NCBI GenBank assembly: GCA_903910385.1
Contig: CAIVZM010000051.1
Span: 24,436-88,435 of the forward strand
DNA length: 64,000 nt
From: an uncultured Armatimonadota bacterium
GTDB taxonomy: Bacteria > Armatimonadota > Armatimonadia > Armatimonadales > Armatimonadaceae
Direction of reading: 5' to 3'
The position numbers and the translations under genes are program-made. The notes under the pieces are model-generated. The model was given only the letters and a program-made list of their open reading frames with translations. It searched no databases and had not been told where the DNA came from. This document shows, piece after piece, positions 43,076-49,426 of this stretch. How positions within the stretch are numbered: the stretch's first letter is position 1; every line of letters starts with the position of its first letter.

Positions 43076-43343
43076 AACCGTAAAAGACTGGGAACATGTC
43101 CCCGCCATAGTCCAAGCCAGGGGAGTCACGCCTACTAATCGGATTCCCTCCTTCAAACCCATACAGGTTGATACCGCCGCTATAGCCGATAGGGTCCCGG
43201 TTGACGAACCTTCCGGTGGCGGGGTCGTAGTAGCGGTGGGTCAGCAGAAGAAGGCTCGTGGTCGGATTGTTGCCCTGTGAGGCGGTCTGGGTCTCCCACT
43301 CCGTGAAGTAACCCCACTAGCCCCCGAAGCCGATGGGGTTGCG
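43053..43343 (-). pseudogene. RHS core remnant C with nonsense codon
   Basis: The frame encodes RHS core-associated sequence: RNPIGFGG, a TAG where the two sister copies have CAG (Gln), then WGYFTEWET, LLLLTHRYYDPATGRFVNRDP and IGYSGGINLYGF. After the core there are only about 30 more residues, ending YGYGHEIPN-stop. There is no 5' RHS body, no start codon and no toxin-length tip. It is 27 nt downstream of the immunity gene of tip B. Interpreted as a decayed orphan RHS end; the 24-bp repeat covers its 3' end. Confidence 0.75.
43131..43343 (-). repeat. RHS core repeat, copy C
   Basis: Homologous, clearly by eye, to 44361-44573 and 45967-46175; encodes the FTEWET to NRDPIGY core. Confidence 0.8.
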
Positions 43344-43370
43344 TCCTACCGCAAATCTGCTCCTGTCGTT

Positions 43371-43727
43371 TCAACGTTTTAGGGCGACTTTGCCCAAGTC
43401 TCGCCTCCTGTCGTGCTTCACCTTGGTCAAATACTCATCCCATACTTCCCAAAAAGCGTCGAACGCAAAGGTATTTGAGGAATGCACAAACAACAATATG
43501 TTGCCCCAACTCGTCGAGCGGTTAATTTTGAATTTCTTTTCTACATGGCGTTGAAATCCGCTCATGACCCATTCCTCTTCCGAGCGCAGTCCTCCATCAT
43601 GGAGTGCGGCGCCATAGCCAAGAATGAATGTATAGAGCGCCATAACAGAACGCTCAGGCAGATACATTGCTGGCTTCTCGCGGATCCGTTCCAACATTTG
43701 AAATAGTAAGTCGTTTTCTTCACTCAC
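43371..43727 (-). CDS. Probable immunity protein for RHS tip B
   Basis: The 118-residue soluble protein (AMYLPERSVMALYTFILGYGAALHDGG near residue 19, then W- and F-rich helices FWEVWDEYLTKVK) begins 23 nt after the stop of RHS tip B. Position and size are those of a cognate immunity protein. The fold is not named here with confidence; the R-x-MYL-x-R-S-x3-L pattern recurs in small proteins adjacent to RHS/polymorphic toxins, from memory. Codon use and base composition look more AT-rich than the housekeeping genes around it, compatible with horizontal transfer. Confidence 0.65.
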   Translation of the reverse strand: MSEENDLLFQMLERIREKPAMYLPERSVMALYTFILGYGAALHDGGLRSEEEWVMSGFQRHVEKKFKINRSTSWGNILLFVHSSNTFAFDAFWEVWDEYLTKVKHDRRRDLGKVALKR

Positions 43728-43750
43728 ATCTTCGGTCTTTCATAATCCAG

Positions 43751-44998
43751 TCACCTGATCAGAATACCACCGTGCGCGGAGAAATCCGCAAGCCACTTCG
43801 CGTATGGCAATCCTGTTTTATGAATATTGTCAAACACAATGCCATTTACAAGTACGCCCACATGACGCCCATTTGCCGATATCGCTTGTCTCTCCCCAAA
43901 GGTAGCGCTCATGATGTAAGGGAACTCCTTAGTTGCTGCGTTTATTTCGATTAGTTGTCCTTCTACTCCTTTCCGTTTCAAGACTTTCACAAGGTCGTTG
44001 GCGCATTCTACGCATTGTTCCAGTCCATATTTCCCCGTCACTTTGGCGGCTACGGCGCTCACTTCTGCCGCCTCAAGGACTCTCGGAACTTTACTAAGCG
44101 CTCCTATGACTGGCAGGAACTGCAACCCAGATTGCACTCCCGACCAAAGCCATTCTCCCCACGAGAGTTTTCTCTGGCTGGTGATTTCTGTGCCGGAAGC
44201 GAACTCAAGCGGAGCCGAGAAGGGATGCACCTTAGCGGCGAACTCAAGCCCCGTTTTTGCCGCCCCACTGCCTTGATGTATTGCGCTTTTGAGTCCAGGG
44301 TAGAGTTGAAAGCCGCTAAGAGGTAAGGGGTCGTCATCGTCCTGCGTCCCGAAGGGGTCAATCCTGTTGACGGGATTCCCCTCAGCGAACCCATACAGAT
44401 TGATTCCGCCGTCGTATCCAATCGGATCCCTGTTGACGAACCTTCCGGTAGCGGGGTCGTAGTAGCGATGGGTCAGCAAGAGCAGCGACGGCCCCGCATC
44501 CGCCGTTGTGTTGGGCTTTGTCTCCCACTCGGTGAAATAGCCCCATTGACCCCCGAAGCCTACCGGGTCACGGTGCGGACTGAACCCGCCAAAACTCCAG
44601 AAGTCACCCGACGCCATCCCGTAGGCGTCGTACAGAACCGTGTCATACACCGGCCAGGATGTGTACCCCTCCGCCTTGCGCTGCACCACATTGCCCTGCG
44701 GGTCAAAAGAGTAATACCAGGCGTTGTACCCGTTGCTGCCCTGCGGATAGTAACGACCACGCCACCCGTCGGCGGCGAACCCATTCGCCGAAATCACGCT
44801 CCCACTGACGCTCAACTCTAACAGCGGCGTTTGCGAGAAGCCCGTCTCATCGTACAGGAAGAACAGCTTGCCCTGAATCGCCGTCTCACGCCATGCCCGC
44901 AGATTGTCATAACCGTAGGCGGCGCTCAGGTTCTGTGCGGGAGACGGGGAGACGATCTGACTCAGGCGGTTCTCGGCGTCGTAGGAAAAGGCGGTTCC
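43751..44998 (-). CDS. RHS orphan tip B with papain-fold-like toxin domain, no start codon
   Basis: An open frame of 415 codons begins directly after an in-frame TAG (44999-45001) and has no convincing start. Its 5' part is RHS body (AFSYDAENRL, AYGYDNLRAWRETAIQGKLFFLYDETG), then the core (WGYFTEWET, LLLLTHRYYDPATGRFVNRDPIGYDGG, AEGNPVNRIDPFG), then a hydrophobic linker and a C-terminal domain of about 110 residues. The latter has GLEQCVECANDLVKVLKRKGVEG and SANGRHVGVLVNGIVFDNIH, with Cys and His spaced as in Tox-PL-2 (papain fold toxin 2) domains, so a cysteine-protease or deamidase-like toxin is likely. It would be silent unless recombined with a full RHS gene. Confidence 0.8.
   Translation of the reverse strand, partial: GTAFSYDAENRLSQIVSPSPAQNLSAAYGYDNLRAWRETAIQGKLFFLYDETGFSQTPLLELSVSGSVISANGFAADGWRGRYYPQGSNGYNAWYYSFDPQGNVVQRKAEGYTSWPVYDTVLYDAYGMASGDFWSFGGFSPHRDPVGFGGQWGYFTEWETKPNTTADAGPSLLLLTHRYYDPATGRFVNRDPIGYDGGINLYGFAEGNPVNRIDPFGTQDDDDPLPLSGFQLYPGLKSAIHQGSGAAKTGLEFAAKVHPFSAPLEFASGTEITSQRKLSWGEWLWSGVQSGLQFLPVIGALSKVPRVLEAAEVSAVAAKVTGKYGLEQCVECANDLVKVLKRKGVEGQLIEINAATKEFPYIMSATFGERQAISANGRHVGVLVNGIVFDNIHKTGLPYAKWLADFSAHGGILIR
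44361..44573 (-). repeat. RHS core repeat, copy B
   Basis: Middle copy of the three RHS core-associated segments; the CAG codon lost in copy C is intact here. Confidence 0.8.
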
Positions 44999-45033
44999 CT
45001 ACTCCCTTATGCCCTCCAACAGGTAGAGATGAG

Positions 45034-45315
45034 CTAATCCTTTTGCGCCTTTTTGTTCCTCCATGCCGAGACAATCTCCCAAACCCGCAGCATTAGTAGA
45101 GGAATCCCGAACAGACTGAGCATCGCGGAAATGGGAATGATAAGCAAATTGACTGCCCATGCTGGTATCACGTACAGGTGCGCCAAATAGCCAATCAGCT
45201 TCGCTCCCCAAAACACAATAGTGAGCCAGAGGCAAAATGACAGGATGGCTCCAAGTATGTCGAAGTAGCCAATACCCTTCGTTTCCGCTTTTGGGGATGT
45301 CTGCCGCGGCTCCAT
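45034..45315 (-). CDS. Small membrane protein, probable immunity to RHS tip A
   Basis: The 93-residue protein has two to three membrane segments (YFDILGAILSFCLWLTIVFWGAKLIGYLAHLY and AVNLLIIPISAMLSLFGIPLLMLRVW) and charged ends. Its ATG overlaps the stop of tip A by one base (TAATG), so translation is coupled to the toxin, the classic arrangement for a toxin-immunity pair. A membrane immunity protein suggests the toxin acts at the membrane or is blocked during entry. Family not recognised. Downstream, its 3' end adjoins the truncated 5' end of tip B. Confidence 0.65.
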   Translation of the reverse strand: MEPRQTSPKAETKGIGYFDILGAILSFCLWLTIVFWGAKLIGYLAHLYVIPAWAVNLLIIPISAMLSLFGIPLLMLRVWEIVSAWRNKKAQKD

Positions 45316-46178
45316 TATTTTAGGGTGCTCCTTGCCTTTGAGGAAAAGATCCCCAACGAACCACCAACTGAGGCGCCCTCAAGGAAGTATCGAATGAGTG
45401 ACTTTCCCCCTTGACGTGAGTAATACTGACCGAGCGGCGATTTCCACCACGCCAAAGGGTTAAGATGAAAATCGAACCCTTTGGCCTTAAAAAACTGCGC
45501 GGCCTCCTGCTCTGTCAGAGCATAGACATCCTTAATACCCTTCGATACGGAACCTTTCCATGTGAGTGCTTTGTTGCCACCTATCTTCCAAAAATTTTCT
45601 GCGCTTATCTCCCCGATGTCAGTAGCCCAATGGACGCCCATTGCCCCTGGCCCTCCAAAGAAGACCCCAGCCGCCTCTTTGGCAACGACGCGCTCTTCGC
45701 TGCCGTGCCAAAAAAGTTTCTCCACTTTAGCGGCAACTTTTCCTATTTTTCCTATCTTTGAAAGTTTGGCAGCGAACCCCGCACCGACAGCACCAAGTGC
45801 AGCGTCGGTGGCGGCGTCACCCCACCCGTAGTTCCATGTCCATTTACCGTCTGAGATATAGATGAAAAGACTTTCGGCTGCGGCTATGCCAACGCCAGTA
45901 GCCACGCTTGCTGTAGCCCCTCCCGCCATCGCCACAAAGATAGGATTTTTACCGTCGGGGTCAATGTTATTGACAGGATTCCCTCCCGCAAACGTGTAGA
46001 GGTTGATTCCCCCGTCGTAGCCAATGGGATCCCTATTGACGAATCGCCCGGTGGCGGGGTCGTAGTAGCGGTGCGTCAGAAGCAACAACGACGAGCCGGG
46101 GTCGGCGGTGGTGTTGGGCTTTGTCTCCCACTCGGTGAAATAGCCGAACTGACCCCCGAAGCCCACCGGGTCGCGGGT
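45315..46178 (-). CDS. RHS orphan tip A with unrecognised toxin-type domain, no proper start
   Basis: An open frame of 287 codons begins immediately after an in-frame TGA at 46179-46181; the first possible start is a GTG inside the RHS core at 46166. The core (FGYFTEWET to NRDPIGYDGGINLYTFAGGNPVNNIDPDG) is followed by a hydrophobic glycine/alanine stretch (IFVAMAGGATASVATGVGIAAAESLF) and a tip of about 150 residues with LFWHGSEERVVAKEA, VHWATDIGEISAEN and DFHLNPLAWWKSPLGQYY. I recognise no catalytic family. The hydrophobic stretch and membrane-protein partner suggest a membrane-associated target. The fragment cannot be expressed as a normal RHS protein in place. Confidence 0.75.
   Translation of the reverse strand, partial: TRDPVGFGGQFGYFTEWETKPNTTADPGSSLLLLTHRYYDPATGRFVNRDPIGYDGGINLYTFAGGNPVNNIDPDGKNPIFVAMAGGATASVATGVGIAAAESLFIYISDGKWTWNYGWGDAATDAALGAVGAGFAAKLSKIGKIGKVAAKVEKLFWHGSEERVVAKEAAGVFFGGPGAMGVHWATDIGEISAENFWKIGGNKALTWKGSVSKGIKDVYALTEQEAAQFFKAKGFDFHLNPLAWWKSPLGQYYSRQGGKSLIRYFLEGASVGGSLGIFSSKARSTLK
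45967..46175 (-). repeat. RHS core repeat, copy A
   Basis: First copy in transcription direction; begins at the 24-bp direct repeat rather than continuing into an RHS body. Confidence 0.8.
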
Positions 46179-46213
46179 TCAATTCGGAATTTCGTGACCG
46201 TCCTTGAACCCGC
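46173..46213. repeat. Perfect 10-bp inverted repeat at the RHS array edge
   Basis: GCGGGTTCAA (46173-46182) and TTGAACCCGC (46204-46213) flank 21 nt that hold most of the 24-bp direct repeat. It lies 8 nt after the lysA stop (minus strand). It could be a recombination-end structure or a lysA terminator without a U-run. Confidence 0.6.
46178..46201. repeat. 24-bp direct repeat, right copy
   Basis: Identical to 43052-43075. Read in the RHS frame it again encodes GHEIPN-stop, so it is a fragment of an RHS 3' end fused directly to the core of tip A. The two copies bound about 3.1 kb. Confidence 0.85.
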
Positions 46214-46220
46214 ACGGCAT

Positions 46221-47549
46221 TTATTTCTTGAGGCGGACGGGAATCCTGTCCTGCTTGATGACATCATCCAGATTTTCGCGTTCATACACCACATCCGCCT
46301 GCCCCTCGTTGACAAAGACGACCGTGGGACGCAGGAAACGGTTGTAATTCGACGCCATGGCATGGTTATAGGCGCCGGTGGTCTGAACTGCCAGAATATC
46401 GCCGATATCGGTATCGCCGATATTGATATCCCAGATCAGGATATCCGTCTCGCAGTGCTTCCCGGCGATTGTGACCACACGATCACGCGGTTGACCTGCC
46501 CGATTGGCGACCATTGCGGAATACACAGAGTCATACAACTGCGGGCGCGGGTTATCGCTCATACCGCCATCGACGCTGACATAGTAACGATAGCCGGGGT
46601 CTTCAACGATATTGACCTTCTTGATCGGCCCCAGCGTGTAAAGAGTCGTCCCCGCTTCCGCTACCAGCGCCCGACCCGGTTCCTGCAGGAGACGCGGCGG
46701 CGTGACGCCGTGACGCTCGAACGCTTTTTCCAGCGTACCGCAGATGATATCGGCGAAGGTTTCATACGAAGGCGGATTCTGTGACTCCAGATAGCGAACG
46801 CCCAGACCGCCGCCGATATTGAGTTCTTCCACTGCTACGCCCGTATGCGCTTTGATGGACGCGAGGAATTCGACCATGACATCAATCGCATCTTCATGCG
46901 ATTTCGTGTCCAGTAATTGAGAACCGATATGGCAATGGATACCCAGAAGTTTGATGTTCGGCAGGATCAATGCTTCCTGAATCGCTTCCATCGCGGCGCC
47001 GTCGGAGATGTTGATACCGAACTTCGTATCTTCCTGCCCGGTACGGATGCGGCGATGGGTGTGAGGATCGATTCCCGGAGTCACACGCAACAGAATGGGT
47101 TGAACGCGCCCGGCTTCGCCCGCCATAGCGTCTAACCGACGCAGTTCGTAGAAATTATCGACGACAAAACGCCCGACGCTCGCCTGGACGCCCATGCGGA
47201 TTTCCCAGTCCGATTTGTTGTTGCCGTGGAAAAGGATACGTTCCGCCGGGAAATCGGCGGTCAGCGCCGTGTACAGTTCGCCCCCGGCAGCGACATCCAG
47301 CGATAAGCCTTCCTCATCGACCAGTCGCGCCATCGCCTGTACGAGAAACGCCTTCCCGGCATAGGTCACCAGACTCTCGCCCGGATACCGTTTCTCGAAT
47401 GCCGTAACATACCGCTGACAGTTGGCGCGAATCGTCGCCTCGTCCATGACATAAAGCGGCGTTCCGAATTGCGCGGCGAGTTCCGCCGTATCGCAACCGC
47501 CGATTTCCAGATGCCCTCTATCGTTGACCCGTTGAGTCCCCAGCAACAT
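46221..47549 (-). CDS. lysA: Diaminopimelate decarboxylase
   Basis: Last step of lysine synthesis, a PLP fold-III enzyme. The 442-residue protein starts MLLGTQRVNDRGHLEIGG, the common LysA opening, with PLP-binding Lys66 in YAGKAF, HCHIGSQL, EELNIGGGLGVRY, EPGRALVAEAG and the active-site GKHCETDIL cysteine region. The frame is open for 96 more codons upstream, but that part crosses a terminator-like hairpin and lacks conservation. AAAGGA is about 12 nt before the ATG, a long spacing. The upstream hairpin suggests attenuation. It ends 8 nt before the RHS array edge. Confidence 0.95.
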   Translation of the reverse strand: MLLGTQRVNDRGHLEIGGCDTAELAAQFGTPLYVMDEATIRANCQRYVTAFEKRYPGESLVTYAGKAFLVQAMARLVDEEGLSLDVAAGGELYTALTADFPAERILFHGNNKSDWEIRMGVQASVGRFVVDNFYELRRLDAMAGEAGRVQPILLRVTPGIDPHTHRRIRTGQEDTKFGINISDGAAMEAIQEALILPNIKLLGIHCHIGSQLLDTKSHEDAIDVMVEFLASIKAHTGVAVEELNIGGGLGVRYLESQNPPSYETFADIICGTLEKAFERHGVTPPRLLQEPGRALVAEAGTTLYTLGPIKKVNIVEDPGYRYYVSVDGGMSDNPRPQLYDSVYSAMVANRAGQPRDRVVTIAGKHCETDILIWDINIGDTDIGDILAVQTTGAYNHAMASNYNRFLRPTVVFVNEGQADVVYERENLDDVIKQDRIPVRLKK

Positions 47550-47597
47550 AAGTCGGATAAATCCTTTTTCACCTCTGCACACAGAGGCAGGTAAGAA

Positions 47598-47620
47598 AAA
47601 GGCGCGGAAACCGCGCCTTT
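47598..47620 (-). terminator. Strong intrinsic terminator/attenuator in the lysA leader
   Basis: On the minus strand AAAGGCGCGG, loop TTT, CCGCGCCTTT is a perfect 10-bp stem followed by TTC TT. It lies about 50 nt upstream of the lysA start. A second small stem, CCTCTG/CAGAGG, follows before the ribosome site. With lysA beginning just downstream, premature termination in the leader is plausible. On the plus strand the U-run is short. Confidence 0.65.
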
Positions 47621-47755
47621 CGAACACTTTATCACATACCATTTTGTCACGGCAACGCGGATCATGAAACGTATTGCTTCTCATCATAACCCGATTAGCG
47701 CCGACGCCAGGTAGAAAGTTTTCAAGGAACGGGCGCGTTGCCTGTATAACCCGGA

Positions 47756-47761
47756 TATAAT
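47756..47761 (+). promoter_or_regulatory. -10 hexamer for ppx
   Basis: TATAAT nine nt before ATG 47771; the leader would be only 2-3 nt. No ribosome site and no good -35. Confidence 0.45.
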
Positions 47762-47770
47762 TTAGAATTA

Positions 47771-49426
47771 ATGAATCACCCCTCTTTTCCCAACCCAAAT
47801 GTGCTTGCGGCGATTGATATCGGGACAAACTCCGCACGGCTTTCCGTTGTTCGCCTTGATCCGGCTACCAGTTCATGGGAAACCCTGATGCAAGAGAAGA
47901 TAACCATCCGACTGGGAGAGAACGAATTTACAACGCATCGGATTTCTGAGGAAGCTATCGGTCGCGGCGTTCTGGCTTTGCAAAAACTCGTAGAGATTGC
48001 GAAACGGTACCACGCGGGAGAAATAATCGCCATCGCCACTGCCGCACTGCGGGAAGCGGAAAACCGTGAGGAGTTTCTGGCGGCGACGCAAGCATGGGCA
48101 GGAGTAGAAGTACGAATTGTCCCTGGAGTTGAGGAAGCGCGGCTGATTTATCTGGGTGTCCTTTCCGGAATCGAACTCGGACAGCGTAAGGGGCTGTTTA
48201 TTGATATCGGCGGCGGTTCGACGGAATTGATCGTTGGGACGCAAACGCGCCATTTGTTGCTGGACAGTCTCAAGGTAGGGGCGATTCGCATGAGCAACCT
48301 GTATCTCGAAGGGATCACCGAGCCGATCCCCACCGCACTGGTCGAGAAAATCCGTATGCAGGTTCAACGTATCGCAGCGCATGCTATCCGTGATATTCGC
48401 GCCGAAGGCTTCGATGTGGCTTATGCCTCCTCCGGGACGGCGATGAACCTCGCTCAAGTCGCCGCACGAATGAAGAGTGAGGATGTCGCTACCATTCGGA
48501 ACTACTCGCTGATGATCACCGATCTCAAAGCGGCTCTGGAAATGTTGCGGCGGATGACTCTGGAAGAGCGGCGAAAAGTCCCCGGTCTGAACCCGGAACG
48601 CGCCGATATCATCGTCGGCGGCGGAACCATTCTTCTGACTGTAGCGGAGGAACTGAACATCGACCGATTCATTATCGCAGACCGCAGTTTACGCGAGGGA
48701 ATTCTAGTAGATGCTCTGTTGCGCCGCGTACAACCGACCGATTCCAGCGAGGGAGTCGGTATAGGACAACAATATGAAGCGGGAGTGCGCCGACGATCGA
48801 TTGAAGGATTAGCCCGCCTGATGGATCGCGAGAAAGATCATGCACGCCATGTTACAGAACTGACGCTCAGTCTTTTCGACCAGGCGAAATATCTCGGTCT
48901 GCACGACTATGGCGCCCACGAACGGGAACTGCTGGAGTACGCTGCCCTTCTGCACGATGTCGGCATCTTCATTTCTCGGAGCGGTCATCATCGGCATTCG
49001 TTTTACCTGATACGACATTCGGAACTGGCGGGCTTCACCGATGAAGAAATACAGATCATGGCGAATCTGGCTTACTTCCATCGGAAGTCACCGCCCAAGG
49101 CCCGCCATCCCCATTTCCAGTCGCTTTCCCGCGACAATCAGAAAATGGTGCGCCGCCTGTCCATCCTTCTCAGGCTTGCCGAGGGAATGGATCGGTCGCA
49201 TCTGGCGTTGATCACAGAAGCGCGATTGATCGTCCGTGGAAAGCGGGCGGAACTCACCATGATTTCGTCCGGCGACCCGAATATGGAACAATGGTACGTC
49301 TCCGACGAAACGAGTATGTTCGAGGAGGCGTTCGGTTTACCGCTCACGGTGGAAGTGCGGGGCGAGCGTCAAAGCGCTTTACCGTCCGGCGCTGAGACCG
49401 GGGTCGAACCCACGACGGTTCCCTGA
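47771..49426 (+). CDS. Ppx/GppA exopolyphosphatase with HD domain
   Basis: The 551-residue protein has the actin-like Ppx/GppA N-terminal half (AAIDIGTNSARLSVV; GLFIDIGGGSTELIVG; YASSGTAMNLAQ; GGGTILLTVAEEL) and a C-terminal HD-type helical domain (LEYAALLHDVGIFISRSGHHRHSFYLI, metal-binding HD). It removes terminal phosphates from polyphosphate and/or converts pppGpp to ppGpp, linking phosphate stores and the stringent response. Length fits the long class. Its 3' end overlaps the convergent helical-repeat gene by 48 bp. Confidence 0.92.
   Translation: MNHPSFPNPNVLAAIDIGTNSARLSVVRLDPATSSWETLMQEKITIRLGENEFTTHRISEEAIGRGVLALQKLVEIAKRYHAGEIIAIATAALREAENREEFLAATQAWAGVEVRIVPGVEEARLIYLGVLSGIELGQRKGLFIDIGGGSTELIVGTQTRHLLLDSLKVGAIRMSNLYLEGITEPIPTALVEKIRMQVQRIAAHAIRDIRAEGFDVAYASSGTAMNLAQVAARMKSEDVATIRNYSLMITDLKAALEMLRRMTLEERRKVPGLNPERADIIVGGGTILLTVAEELNIDRFIIADRSLREGILVDALLRRVQPTDSSEGVGIGQQYEAGVRRRSIEGLARLMDREKDHARHVTELTLSLFDQAKYLGLHDYGAHERELLEYAALLHDVGIFISRSGHHRHSFYLIRHSELAGFTDEEIQIMANLAYFHRKSPPKARHPHFQSLSRDNQKMVRRLSILLRLAEGMDRSHLALITEARLIVRGKRAELTMISSGDPNMEQWYVSDETSMFEEAFGLPLTVEVRGERQSALPSGAETGVEPTTVP

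Noticed and set aside
42986..43162. Long version of the two-TM ORF reaching into RHS sequence
   Set aside because: The upstream part is an out-of-frame reading of RHS core DNA; a good ATG with a ribosome-site-like stretch exists at 42985.
43053..46178. One continuous disrupted RHS gene
   Set aside because: The three segments repeat the same core sequence rather than covering successive parts of one protein, so they are tandem orphan ends and not one frameshifted gene.
46173..46213. tRNA-like T-arm (GGTTCAA with pairing arms)
   Set aside because: No acceptor, D or anticodon arms can be drawn; the arms are simply a perfect inverted repeat at the RHS junction.
47550..47837. N-terminal extension of lysA by 96 codons
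   Set aside because: The extra frame passes through a perfect terminator hairpin, and the downstream Met begins the usual LysA N-terminus.
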